DNA of 64,000 nt. Source: Phaeodactylum tricornutum CCAP 1055/1 (lineage: Eukaryota; Bacillariophyta; Bacillariophyceae; Surirellales; Neidiaceae). The translations under genes were made by a program, and so were the position numbers. Location: the NCBI RefSeq assembly GCF_000150955.2, contig NC_011669.1, forward strand, positions 1,370,993-1,434,992, in the 5' to 3' direction. Under the pieces are notes generated by a model, which had not been told where the DNA came from, did not search any database, and saw only the letters and a program-made list of their open reading frames with translations. Below are positions 1 to 9,877 of this stretch, piece by piece; position 1 is the first letter of the stretch; every line of letters starts with the position of its first letter.

Positions 1-492
1 GTTGACGGGTTTTTGCAACGCCACGATTTCCGCTCGACTGTATCCGGCCTCTTGTAACATTTTGACGCGCAAAAATGCGGGCATGCACATTTCTGCACGA
101 TCTCGGCGGTTCGGTCGATCTTGCTCATATGCATCCAGTGGGACACTGGATTCTGATTGGTGTGTCCATTCAATGGACAAGGGTGGTCCGGAGGATCCTC
201 CAGGGTTGTCGCCAAGAACAATAGGATATTCTCGGATCTGAACGTTGCCAAAACTGACATGGCACGACTCTAGGTCAAGGTCGTGATCTTCCTGCCTCAT
301 GATTCGTCGGGAATGCGAGCAGTTGGTATCAAGTTTGACGCTTTCAAGTTGGGAACGAACACTCATAATTCCAACATACCCAGGAGGTTGGGACGAGCAC
401 AGCTTTTCAGGAGAAAAGACAGGGGTGCTTTCCTCTTCCTGATGGGAATTGGAAGCGATGAGCGCTAAAGGATCCGTGTCACGAGCTACCAT
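1..492 (-). CDS. Partial diatom-family protein with IREYP..LGDNP motif (N-terminal part)
   Basis: The minus frame is open from an ATG at 492-490 to the window edge (164 codons), so only the N-terminal part is present. The translation contains VSFGNVQIREYPIVLGDNPG followed by a GPPLSIEWTH stretch, then an Arg-rich segment and a hydrophobic/Leu segment ending near AGYSRAEIVALQKP. From memory, this V.F..V.IREYP..LGDNP....GPPL.L.W signature marks a multi-copy family of diatom proteins of unknown function; I know of no assigned biochemical role. No signal peptide is visible at the N-terminus (MVARDTDPLALIASNS), so a cytosolic or nuclear location is likeliest, by inference. The stretch on its 5' side is gene-poor. 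Confidence 0.75.
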   Translation of the reverse strand, partial: MVARDTDPLALIASNSHQEEESTPVFSPEKLCSSQPPGYVGIMSVRSQLESVKLDTNCSHSRRIMRQEDHDLDLESCHVSFGNVQIREYPIVLGDNPGGSSGPPLSIEWTHQSESSVPLDAYEQDRPNRRDRAEMCMPAFLRVKMLQEAGYSRAEIVALQKPVN

Positions 493-1887
493 TGTTGGTT
501 TTTATAGAATGTGCGCGATATAGGTGATTTGCTTCGTTTTATCAACTGTACGGCAATGCGAATATCGTCGTCTTCCCCGTTACTCTCTCGACCGAGAATC
601 GACAAAGAAAGTCCGAGGCGACCAGGATCGATGGATCCGCAACGAATCGGATCACCTCCGTGTCCGGTCGTGCAAATACGTCCCCGTCCTCACGATGACC
701 AGAATTTTTGACAAATTCCGATGACGACGAGGGAAGAAAGGCATTTTACAGAGTTCTTCATCGTTCCGATCGTCCAAATTCGAGCCGCTTTATATGAGGA
801 ACTCTTATGATCTATGTCACTTTCGATTTCTCGATTAAATGTAGTCAAATTTTTTCTGAATAGATTCGTTCAACGGTGTTGATCTTCCGTCGTGACTTAT
901 GACCCAGTTGCTGACGTATGTGCAGCCCAGAAAGGCCTGCTGTCGGGGAAGGCTACATGCTGTAGCCAATCAAAACCAAACGGAGAAATGGTCTTCCAAC
1001 TATTATTACCTTGCATGCGTGGAGATCAAACACAAGTTCGAGCGAATAGCCCTGCCCTATTAACGTGTTATGCGATAGGGGGAGTTCCGGGCCGACAATA
1101 ATCTGACGCCTCGGTTTTCTGACTTCACCGTTGGTTAGCTGTTAACGAGAGTGGTACGACGGCAGACGAGCCCGCATGAGGACGAACAAGTAGGGCTCCA
1201 ATTATCCATAAGTCCAAAGCTGAAACTATGCCAGTGACTAACTGAGAAGACTCTCACGACCACAGTCACCGACGAAGTATAAGCGGAACTTACCCAAACG
1301 AATATCAAACAACCCAGTGAAAGGTTATATGACCGAATATATAACAAGCGTGATGGATGCTACGATTGAATGACTGGCATATAAAAGACCAGCATCTCAA
1401 TACAGGAAGTAGATAGAAACGTAATGTGAAGCAACTCACAACTTAGAACGAGGTAACGAACGGAACGGTTACATCTAGGTTAGGCAGTGGATACGGATAA
1501 TCTACTGGGAACGAACGAGTATTTCAACAGTTAGCTAGCTAGCTCCTTGGTTCTCTAATGTTGTGCAGACGGACGTTCCGTGGACTGTGAATCCCATGAC
1601 ACGCTGGACCCGAAGATCGCCGAGGCCGAGTTACATCCGCCTAAGCCATTTACTCTGCTGGCCGCAACCAAACAATGTCGAAACTTTGCTAATCTGTTCC
1701 CGACCTACACCACATCGTAACAAGCGGGGTGCAACTGTATTCTGTATCATCAGTAAAATAAAGAACAAGTTTGCGTGGTGTATCCGGTACTCTGCCAGCG
1801 CGTTCCGCCGGCACAAATCCTGCCTCTGGCCTCCTTTTGCATTCTTCCTGTTTTATTTTACTAAAATTATCAATTGTTGAGTATAAA
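493..1887. other. Gene-poor stretch, about 1.4 kb
   Basis: Only short frames without family motifs occur here. The first few hundred bases should hold the promoter of the minus-strand gene ending at 492. The right end lies beyond the stop of the minus-strand lipid gene at 1888. I see no RNA gene or repeat. Confidence 0.5.
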
Positions 1888-3702
1888 TCAGTAGCTGCTC
1901 GTGAGCATTTCTTGCAGCATGTGTGCCGCGTAGCAACTCATATGCGCCACTAACAAGGCAACGTGCTCCGCGGCTAGTCGCTCCCACAACGTGACGAGCA
2001 GGACGGCAAAGGCGAAAATCTGCCCGACGATCATGGGATGAGGAATCGTACCGTAAGGAAAGCCTTCAATCCAGCAGGGCTTGACGAATCCCAGTTCGGT
2101 GCCGAAATAGGTTCGGACCATGCCGAGCCGGGCGGTGGCGGCCAAGGTGACGGCAAATCCCACACACGCCATGGCCAAGCCGGGCGCGTCGCGGGGAAAA
2201 TCCACGTACGGGACCAACGCCCTGGCCAAATGCATCATGGAAATGGTTTTGTAGAGTTTCGCGTCGCGCATCAAGAAGCCGTGCGCCACCATGGGTTGAC
2301 GAAAGGCAAAGGTCGTCATGTAAACCAGGTAGTGACGAAACGAGGTGAGGATCAAGAAAGGATAGGATCCAAAGCCAGGAATGGCGGCACTAACGGCGTA
2401 CGAAGTGGCGATGTACATGAGGTTGCTCCAGCCCACGTGCTCCTCCCAGAGCGCGTTGCTCCAGGTGGTGAGCCAAATCCACCAGGCCACGGCATAGTCG
2501 TAGACGGTACTGGGACGGAGGGTTTGCAAAAAATTACCCCGCGCCCAGGTATTGTAGGTTGTATTGGCCTTGGCGCACAAGGCCCCGTACCGGTGCCAAC
2601 CCTTGGGGTAGACGATAAAGTGCAACTTGACTAGAGAGCGACGTTCGGAATTGACCGCGTTGGGGACGTGATCGATCCAGTGGAGTTCACGATTGTAATC
2701 AAAACCCACAACGTTGTACATGTCGAGGACTTGGTCTTGCGATTCGTGCTGAAGGTTGAAGTGGGTACGGACCATTTGGTTGGGTGTGACCCCGACCAAT
2801 ACACGGTAGAGCGACGCGCCGGGCAACCACCAGTAGGGTCCGTCCGTGTGCGGCGTGTAAAAGACAGCGTCGCTGTTAATGGCACGCTTGGCTCCCACCG
2901 CGGTCACGTATATTTCGTTCATGGGCACGACGGGACGAATATCGTAGTGGGTAGCGGAAAAGACTCTACGGAAGCCGGCGAGAATGGCCGCGTCTTGTTC
3001 GAGTTGCGTGACGGGTCCATCCGTCGCGGGTTGGGCGTGGGGCCAGACGTGAGTCGTCTCGGGCGTGGAAGGGATCGTGGCATTGATCCAGGTCCGCAGG
3101 TCCTCCACGGCTTGGCGCGACGCCACATCCACCACGACGTTGCGGTTGCGCGAGGGGATGCAATCCAGGAATAGGTTGCGTACGAGCACGCCGTCAATGA
3201 CGAGCGGCATGAGCCAGACGGAATGAATAAGGAGCATCCAGGGTTTGGCATTGATGTAGGATCCCATGTAGGTCTTTTCGACGCAGAGATAGTGCGCGAG
3301 ATCCTGCAAGCCGTAGCCCAGCACGACGGCAGCGACGCCAACGTACAGGGGCGTCAGCGTGTAAGAATCGAGGAACGTCACGGCGACGGTGGGAGTTTGC
3401 CAACAGCCGTACAAAAATACCGTGTGACAAAGAGCCGTAACGATGGGAGTCGTCAAGGCAATCAGGATTCCGTAGGCCAAAACAGCGCTGGTGCCCAATT
3501 GGGTCAGCATGGCGAGGCGCACGGCACCCCAGACTCCTAGTCCAGTAGTCAACACGTGCAAGGCAACATTCACGGAATGTTGGTGAAAGGGATGAAACTC
3601 GTCCGCAACCTTTCGGTACGAAGCTTTAGTCCAAAAGAGATCCAACGGGTGGAGTAGACTAGCGAGCGTGAGCTCACCCTTGTCTTTCGAGTCCGTCGCC
3701 AT
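1888..3702 (-). CDS. Three-module membrane protein: Mpo1-like / HxD oxygenase-like / PEMT-like
   Basis: A single-exon 604-residue membrane protein. Residues about 30-185 resemble the DUF962/Mpo1 family (iron-dependent fatty-acid alpha-oxidation): His-rich start EFHPFHQHSVNVALH, several hydrophobic segments and a late LGYGLQDLAHYL motif. Residues about 235-375 look like a jelly-roll oxygenase: HTDGPYWW (H285, D287), YRVLVGVTPN, later His in LHWIDH and an Arg/Lys-rich SERRSLVKLHF strand. Residues about 440-600 match the phospholipid/isoprenylcysteine methyltransferase fold: RTYFGTELGF and GFPYGTIPHPMIVG, then closing helices with AAHMLQE. It is divergent to the betaine-lipid synthase gene, with about 1.5 kb between start codons. 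I infer a lipid-head-group or acyl-chain enzyme of the ER or plastid envelope. The domain calls are by eye: the C-terminal module is the clearest and the middle one the least certain. Confidence 0.75.
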   Translation of the reverse strand: MATDSKDKGELTLASLLHPLDLFWTKASYRKVADEFHPFHQHSVNVALHVLTTGLGVWGAVRLAMLTQLGTSAVLAYGILIALTTPIVTALCHTVFLYGCWQTPTVAVTFLDSYTLTPLYVGVAAVVLGYGLQDLAHYLCVEKTYMGSYINAKPWMLLIHSVWLMPLVIDGVLVRNLFLDCIPSRNRNVVVDVASRQAVEDLRTWINATIPSTPETTHVWPHAQPATDGPVTQLEQDAAILAGFRRVFSATHYDIRPVVPMNEIYVTAVGAKRAINSDAVFYTPHTDGPYWWLPGASLYRVLVGVTPNQMVRTHFNLQHESQDQVLDMYNVVGFDYNRELHWIDHVPNAVNSERRSLVKLHFIVYPKGWHRYGALCAKANTTYNTWARGNFLQTLRPSTVYDYAVAWWIWLTTWSNALWEEHVGWSNLMYIATSYAVSAAIPGFGSYPFLILTSFRHYLVYMTTFAFRQPMVAHGFLMRDAKLYKTISMMHLARALVPYVDFPRDAPGLAMACVGFAVTLAATARLGMVRTYFGTELGFVKPCWIEGFPYGTIPHPMIVGQIFAFAVLLVTLWERLAAEHVALLVAHMSCYAAHMLQEMLTSSY

Positions 3703-5229
3703 GGTGTCGTGGTAGCGAAGGGTTTGTGGGCTTCTCGACTACGGACAAAGGAACAACAATGCCGACAACAACAAAATTGCAAATCCGAACCTTCAGCAAC
3801 ACTACCAGTCTGCGTATGTGTTGAATTGGTTGAGTTTAGAGTGGGAGGTAGGTAGGTAGGTAGCTAACAAGTAGCAAACACGACCTTACCGCAGTGGGTG
3901 AATGATACAAGATTCGCAGCCTTTTATTTGCTGGGAGGGAGAGAGAGAGAACGAGTGAGTTGGCCCACCGATCGATCACACAGTCAATCGCACACGGTAT
4001 TCTTTCCGTCGTATCCCCAGCAGGCCACCCATGCGGGATGCTAGATACAGTGTCTATGGTATGTGTGTGTGTGTGTTTTTCTTTGTACGTGTGACCATGT
4101 CTAGCACAAAGCGTTGGAGTGTGCCCGGGCGTGGACGGCAACCAATGCGACGCTGGTATACATTTGCCGGTCGCAAGATTCTTTGTCTCGGTATAGTCGC
4201 GAATCTTTGCTTATTTATCAAATCGGAAACGATAGCTCCAACTCATTCCTAACGAAAAACGTCATTTCTGATGAATAATTGCCGCGACGAAACTACACTC
4301 TTGCAATGACTACGAAATTACTTTCGGGACGAGATTCGATGCAGGGGTTGCCAATAGAATCTTGGCTTGGCGGGAAATGGATCCAATCGTTCTGGCAGGG
4401 AGAAGGTGTTCCCATGCAATTAGTACGGGTACTACTAGCTAGCTATTCTTGGTAGTGGACACGCACGTACGACAACCGTGAAAAGTGTGACGACACAATC
4501 CGTTCCGCACACAATCCCGTCGACGGATCCGTTTTCCTCTCGTCTTGCCCTCCCGGCGTGCGTGCCCCCCACTCCGTGTGTTTGTATAGGTAGTACTTAC
4601 AGTGACTTGCTACCCATTGGAGACGACAGATCCACACCACCGTCACTTTTGGTTGTTTCCGTTCGCTGCCTTTTGGGTTGTTCTCACCCTCCGATCAGTG
4701 CGTTTGGTGATTCCCGCAGCGTCCCACTAACTACTAACTTACTCGTATCGTCTTGGGAGCCAACAAATCATGATTGCCAGTCTCAAATGTACGTGTGTGT
4801 CTAGACATTCTACCTGTATACAATGATAACCTCCAATGATATCGGAAATGAAAAAAGTGTTTGGTGTGGAAAACGGAGGGAGGGTTTTGGTTTCGACACC
4901 CCCCGCGTCCGATGCCGGAGATGCGTTCCCGAATCTTGGAAGGCACAGCGTGTCGGTCTTTGCCAAACACGCTTCTCGACACCGCATCCGTACCCACCGT
5001 TTACACAATGACGGTCGATTCATTCACCGTCAATATGGAAGACTACCCACCCCACTCTCTGTTGGGTCTGTCTGCTCTTTCCTTTTCCTCGTTGGGAAGG
5101 AATCCTGGGACACCGTTTGTTTGTGTAGATCTACGCCGTGCGTGCTTGGGGAATATTCTCTACTCACCTCGTGTTTTTTTCTTTTTCTCTATTGATTTAC
5201 CTTTTACAGCACGTTCCTTCGACGACGTA
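3703..5229. promoter_or_regulatory. Divergent intergenic region of the lipid pair, with probable BTA1 5'-UTR intron
   Basis: About 1.5 kb between two divergent start codons. It carries low-complexity tracts: (GGTA)4 at 3847-3862, a GA-rich run near 3940 and TG repeats near 4065. Just before the BTA1 start a pyrimidine tract ending in TTTTACAG (about 5202-5209) looks like a 3' splice site, so the BTA1 leader probably contains an intron. The BTA1 frame stays open upstream to 4861, but that stretch is low-complexity and unlike the family, so I treat it as untranslated. Confidence 0.55.
3847..3862. repeat. (GGTA)4 microsatellite
   Basis: Four perfect tandem GGTA units in the divergent promoter region, just 5' of the minus-strand lipid gene. 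Confidence 0.9.
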
Positions 5230-7338
5230 ATGGACACGGTTACCCGCGCGGGCATGGAAGCCCTTGGTCGTCTCGACTACAAGTCTCCCTACGCCCTCAC
5301 AGCCGTCGGTCTCGTCGGAGCCTTTAGTCTCCGCAACGTCCTGCAGAAAAAGTTCGCCAACCTCATTGACACCATCTGCAACCGCACCTACATTTACAAC
5401 ATTTGCTGGGAAGATCCCGCCGTCGACCACGAGATCCTCAAGATTCAACCGGACGACGTCATTTTCCGCATTTGCAGTGCCGGGGATATCGTGCTCGATT
5501 ACGCCATTGAAGGACCCGCCAAAATTGTGGTCTGCGACATGAATCAGCACCAACTATGGTTGTTTGAACTCAAAATACGCATGCTCCGTGACCCCCACCT
5601 CACCTACGACGAATGGTGGGCCATCTGGGGCAGTTCCGACGTACTCGTCGCCATGAAGGTCTGGAAACGTATGCGTCACACCATGAGTGCCGGGGGACGA
5701 GTTTGGTGGGACGGACGGATCGAACGCGTCTTCCGCAACGGATACGCAACCTCCGGATCTTGTGGATTCGCCGCCAAACATCTCATCCCCTGGCTCATGT
5801 GGGTAGTAGGATTCGATGTCAAGGCCTGGGCCGATACCGGATTTTCACACGCTTACATTTCCGAGAATTCTCATATTATCGAAAATTCCGCCTGGTGGTT
5901 CCGGCGCATCTTCCCCGGTATTCTGGCTCCCTTTGCCGGGGTACCGCCCAACCAGATTGGACCCGAATTCTACACCACGGAGTTCTACGAAGGAATCTTG
6001 CGGGAAATCTTTCTGGATCCCGATTTCGGCAAGGACAACTACTTTTACCGCTTTTATTACGAAAAGGGGTATAAGGACCAGACCTGCTGTCCACGAACAC
6101 TCAAACCACAGTACTTTGACGCCCTCCGCGCCAATGCTGGTTGTTTCGAATGGCACCACGCAACGGTGCAAGAAACCATGGAACGCGTCAAGCCGTACTC
6201 CTTCACCAAGCTCGTCCTGCTCGATCACATGGACTGGATGCCCAACAGCCTCGTTCACGAAGAATGGATTGCCCTACAGCGTTCCACCGTCCCCGGTGCC
6301 AAGGTCTTGTGGCGATCGGCCTTTACCAAAATGGACGAAAAACCGTTCTTCAACAATCTCGATATTACTGATCTGAGCCCCGAGTGGTACCACAAGGACA
6401 GGGTTAAAATGTACCCCGGCACGTTCTCGTGCCTCATGCCGGCAGATCCTTTCCCCTTTGTCGATCCCGAACCATCGCCCTGTCAACGAGCCACTTTTAC
6501 CCGCAAACTCAAAACCACCACCAAGATGATTCTTCATCCTCTAACGGCCGGACGCGTCAACGCGCACGGCGACAAGATGAGTTCCTTTTACGCTTCGCAA
6601 GCCAAGGGTTACGACGCGGTCCGTGAAAACATGCTGGTTTCTCGACCGGAAATGATGTCCGGCTTTGGTCCCATCAAGAAAGGTCACACGTGGTTGGATG
6701 TGGGTGGTGGTACCGGGCGAAATCTGCACTATCTTCGGGCACAGTTGGATTTGTTCGAACGCATCGTTGTACTCGATATTTGTCCTGAACTGCTCGCCAT
6801 TGGTGAAGAAAACGCCCGACTTTCCTTCACCCCCGCACAGACTGCCAAGATTTCGTGGGTTGTTCTGGACATTAACGACAAAGACGTCCGCTCTATCCTC
6901 GCCAAGCACTTGCACAACGACTTGCAGCGTGGATTCGATACTATTTCGTTTTCATACTCGCTCAGTATGATTCCGGCGTGGGAGCAGGCCCTGCTTTCCG
7001 CACGCAGTCTCATGTCGGCCGACGGTCGCGTCATTGTTTCAGATTTTGATACGTACACGGAGGCGGGCAAGTCCTTTAAAGACTTTTTGATTCGCACCTG
7101 GTACCGACAAGACGGCGTACGCATCGAATCCAAATCGCGAGATTTCATTGCGAATAACGTGTTCGGCGGTACCAACTTTGCCGTTACCATGGCCCGTTTC
7201 CAACGCAAGCTGGGTGGCGTCAAGATTCCCCACTACGTCGCGTGTTGTCGGAAGGAAACCGTGACCGAGTCGGACGGCAAGCGTCGTCCGTCCGCGATTG
7301 ATTTGACCGCACTGGGCGAAGAAAAAAAGACGGACTAG
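5230..7338 (+). CDS. BTA1: Betaine lipid synthase, BtaA-BtaB fusion
   Basis: Makes betaine lipid head groups: the first half transfers the 3-amino-3-carboxypropyl group of S-adenosylmethionine to diacylglycerol, and the second half N-trimethylates it to give DGTS. From the ATG at 5230 the protein is 702 residues. Residues about 35-420 form the DUF3419/BtaA-like domain (YIYNICWEDPAVDHEIL, then RICSAGDIVLDYAIEGP and CDMNQHQLWLFELK). From about residue 450 there is a class I methyltransferase with motif I LDVGGGTGRN near residue 490 and VVLDICPELL as motif II, matching BtaB. An in-frame ATG at 5008 and an open frame to 4861 exist, but that extension is low-complexity and a 3' splice-like site sits at about 5209. 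Divergently paired with the oxygenase/PEMT-like gene. Single exon. Confidence 0.92.
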   Translation: MDTVTRAGMEALGRLDYKSPYALTAVGLVGAFSLRNVLQKKFANLIDTICNRTYIYNICWEDPAVDHEILKIQPDDVIFRICSAGDIVLDYAIEGPAKIVVCDMNQHQLWLFELKIRMLRDPHLTYDEWWAIWGSSDVLVAMKVWKRMRHTMSAGGRVWWDGRIERVFRNGYATSGSCGFAAKHLIPWLMWVVGFDVKAWADTGFSHAYISENSHIIENSAWWFRRIFPGILAPFAGVPPNQIGPEFYTTEFYEGILREIFLDPDFGKDNYFYRFYYEKGYKDQTCCPRTLKPQYFDALRANAGCFEWHHATVQETMERVKPYSFTKLVLLDHMDWMPNSLVHEEWIALQRSTVPGAKVLWRSAFTKMDEKPFFNNLDITDLSPEWYHKDRVKMYPGTFSCLMPADPFPFVDPEPSPCQRATFTRKLKTTTKMILHPLTAGRVNAHGDKMSSFYASQAKGYDAVRENMLVSRPEMMSGFGPIKKGHTWLDVGGGTGRNLHYLRAQLDLFERIVVLDICPELLAIGEENARLSFTPAQTAKISWVVLDINDKDVRSILAKHLHNDLQRGFDTISFSYSLSMIPAWEQALLSARSLMSADGRVIVSDFDTYTEAGKSFKDFLIRTWYRQDGVRIESKSRDFIANNVFGGTNFAVTMARFQRKLGGVKIPHYVACCRKETVTESDGKRRPSAIDLTALGEEKKTD

Positions 7339-7565
7339 CACTGTTGACAAACGTATGCACTTTGAATCCAACGCACGCGCATACTAATGTCTCGCATGCA
7401 TTCCCTTTTCGGGGCCGCCTCGGTACTGCCATGTTTTACAACCAGAAGAGATACTCTCGTAGACGATTAAAAGCTAGTAGTAGATGTGAACATTGCTTGT
7501 TTTAAAAGGACTAGTACGCTAGTTCTCATTGTCGGGGCAGACTCCAAATTGAGGCAGCAAGCCTG

Positions 7566-9569
7566 TCACGGTGGCGTTCCCGAAAAATCCAGTGCCTTGC
7601 CTTTCAACACTTGTCCAGAAGACAAATGCTCGGCTGAGTTTGAGAGGGCTACCACGACGGCACTGAGGTTATCTCCAGAGCCGCGCTGCAAACATTCCGC
7701 CAGCAGCCGGTCACCAACCTCGGGCAAAACGCCTTCTGTTTCGCCACATGATTTGATGTGCTCCACTACAAATTGTCCCACTTCATCGCTACTCATGACA
7801 TCCCAAATGCCGTCACACGCCAAAACAAGATAGCAGTCAGCATGACTGCGTTCGTGAACGACAACGTCAGGAACAGCAACTATAGCTTGCGATTCGGCCT
7901 CTAAAGTCTCGTTGGCTTTGTATTCAAAATCTCCAAAGGAGCGGGAACATGCCATGCGATTGCCGTCCGACAACCGGACCTTGTGAATGACAACTTCTTC
8001 GCCATCTTCTTCGAACCGTTCCTCCGTGATGGTCATGCCTGCGGCTTGAATACGGGCATGTTCCGCCGAAGCCTCGGGTTTGTGATCCTCTGACAACGCC
8101 TTTACTAAAAACGCGCCACTTAAGGTATTCGTTTCGGTCCCTGTTTGCGGGTATACCGTTTCAGAAATGGATAGCCTTTCCACACCCTCCGCGACATTGC
8201 TCACACTAACTGAATCGTGTTGTACTAGAATACAGCGACTGTCACCCACGTTGGCAACAACAATTTGATCCAGCGTAATTATGGCAAAGACGGCGGTTGA
8301 ACCACCTGCAATGTTGCTTTTTTTCAAATTCGCATCAATTTCGAGACATGCATGTCGACACCAGCTGTTCCAGTCGCCTGCTTGTTGCATCGCATCGCGT
8401 AGAGCGTGTGGAATCTGAGACGCAATAAAGTTCGAAACCTTTCCAGCATCGCTATGGCCATCAAAGACGCCGAAGACTCCTACAGTAGAATCGTCGCTGA
8501 GAAGGATCTTGGTTGTCAGAATTGCGTCTTCATTCATAATACGCTTGCCAGGCATGTGGGAAGATCCGTACGCAAGCTGTAGTTCAGAAAGTGTCGCTGT
8601 TCTCTGCGTTACAGGGGCGGGACTACCCAAAATCGACATGTCTTGGGGTGAGAACAACCTGTCCATCATTGTTTGTTTATTTCGCTTGGCCTGGGGTTCA
8701 GGACTCGTTAAGGCGGCCCCGAGCGGTGTACGTCCCAGCAAGTCAACGGGTGTCGGGGAAGAGAAGAGAGTCCCATTTTGCGGATCTTCGTATACGGTCT
8801 TGATGTAATCAAGAAATTCGAGATTGCCGCGAGTTGCGGCAAGGTGATATGCTGACTTGCCTTGTAAATTAACGGTCTGCAATTGCTCGGTTCGGGGTCC
8901 CAATAGGAGTAAAATTTTGGCTGCCGCAACTTGGTTGGAATGGGCCGCCAGCAAAAACGGAGTAAGTCCATCGGGACAGAGGGGTTCCATGCCATGAGAA
9001 CGTGCTTTACATATCGATGGGTCTGCACTAATGCGGCGTTCCAATCGCTTTTGAAGCTTGTCGTTGATGGGTTGTGCACTAGCGAGCCAGCGAAAGACAT
9101 CTTTGGATGATTTCTTGGCAAACTCCGGTGACGCTAAATCAAACGCTGTATCTCGGACGGCCAGCAGGACACGATGCTCCACTAAATGAACTTCCGAACC
9201 ATTAACATGATCGGATGATTGAGTGAGTGGCGTCGTAGGAGAAGGAGTATGAAAGCCAGGTGTTGTCGGTGTAAGACGGCGAGCGTTCGACTGGGTGCTC
9301 GCAGCCTCCGATGAAGCCTTTGCAGGCTGCTGGACTACCATTCCGGGTGTGTACTTATGACAATGTATGCATTGCACACGTTGTTGAAAAGCTTCGGAAG
9401 GAGGAATTCTCTTCGAATTTTGTTCTTCTTGCAGCCTTTTCTGATAGTTTGGGTCCGGCGCGATGACCTGCATAATCGACGTCTTTTCCTCTTCCACCAA
9501 GTTTGGTTTATAGTTCTCATCCGGAGCCATTGTCTGGCCAAAACGTAAAATCCATTCCGCTAATACCAT
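7566..9569 (-). CDS. Ankyrin-repeat PP2C-type protein phosphatase
   Basis: A 667-residue Mg/Mn-dependent Ser/Thr phosphatase with an N-terminal regulatory part. Residues 1-160 are polar, with a single CIHC pair and a Pro/Thr/Ser-rich segment. Residues about 195-290 carry ankyrin-like repeats (DGLTPFLLAAHSNQVAAAKI, GKSAYHLAATRGNLEFLDYI, GRTPLGAAL). Residues about 330-650 are the PP2C core: KRIMNEDAI, GVFGVFDGHSDAG, VVANVGDSRCILV, SEDHKPEASAEHARIQAAG, LACDGIWDVMSSDE and GSGDNLSAVVV supply the metal-binding Asp residues and fold motifs. The usual DGHGG is DGHSD here. Substrate unknown; ankyrin repeats suggest scaffolding to a partner. The ATG at 9569 is the first in frame. A TGACTGTGA element lies 179 bp upstream of it. 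Confidence 0.92.
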   Translation of the reverse strand: MVLAEWILRFGQTMAPDENYKPNLVEEEKTSIMQVIAPDPNYQKRLQEEQNSKRIPPSEAFQQRVQCIHCHKYTPGMVVQQPAKASSEAASTQSNARRLTPTTPGFHTPSPTTPLTQSSDHVNGSEVHLVEHRVLLAVRDTAFDLASPEFAKKSSKDVFRWLASAQPINDKLQKRLERRISADPSICKARSHGMEPLCPDGLTPFLLAAHSNQVAAAKILLLLGPRTEQLQTVNLQGKSAYHLAATRGNLEFLDYIKTVYEDPQNGTLFSSPTPVDLLGRTPLGAALTSPEPQAKRNKQTMMDRLFSPQDMSILGSPAPVTQRTATLSELQLAYGSSHMPGKRIMNEDAILTTKILLSDDSTVGVFGVFDGHSDAGKVSNFIASQIPHALRDAMQQAGDWNSWCRHACLEIDANLKKSNIAGGSTAVFAIITLDQIVVANVGDSRCILVQHDSVSVSNVAEGVERLSISETVYPQTGTETNTLSGAFLVKALSEDHKPEASAEHARIQAAGMTITEERFEEDGEEVVIHKVRLSDGNRMACSRSFGDFEYKANETLEAESQAIVAVPDVVVHERSHADCYLVLACDGIWDVMSSDEVGQFVVEHIKSCGETEGVLPEVGDRLLAECLQRGSGDNLSAVVVALSNSAEHLSSGQVLKGKALDFSGTPP

Positions 9570-9747
9570 TATCGCAGCTTGTGGTAGAGTGTTGGAGAAG
9601 CAAGTAGCAACAAGTTCTGGAAAAAGAGAAAAGCAAAATAACGTCGAGGAATGACAGATTGTCGAATAATGTCAATGCTCAACCGTCTCTGTTCGAATGT
9701 CCCATCGACGAACGATGGACCATCGTGAAGAAAAACTTGACTGACAG

Positions 9748-9756
9748 TGACTGTGA
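9748..9756. promoter_or_regulatory. TGACTGTGA element
   Basis: Exact copy of the recurrent intergenic word, 179 bp upstream of the phosphatase start, directly following a GACAGTGA sequence. Confidence 0.5.
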
Positions 9757-9856
9757 GAAAGCGTATTTGACTTTTGACTTTTTGAGATTTAGGGAGGGGG
9801 GAGGGCTGAGAGAATGCGGAGGACTGCCAGACTGAAGAAAGACTAGGTAGGTATCA

Positions 9857-9877
9857 CAGTCAGTCAGTCAGTCAGTC
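9857..9877. repeat. (CAGT)5 microsatellite
   Basis: Five perfect CAGT units plus one base. It resembles the core of the recurrent TGACTGTGA/TCACAGTCA word, so part of the array could act as repeated sites (inference). Confidence 0.85.

Noticed and set aside
2038-3174. Long plus-strand frames (198 and 168 codons) opposite the lipid gene
   Set aside because: They are antisense to a clearly conserved protein and have Gly/Arg/Val-rich, motif-free translations typical of reverse-strand shadows.
5613-6376. Plus-strand frames of 153 and 186 codons inside BTA1
   Set aside because: Offset frames within the conserved DUF3419 domain; no family features.
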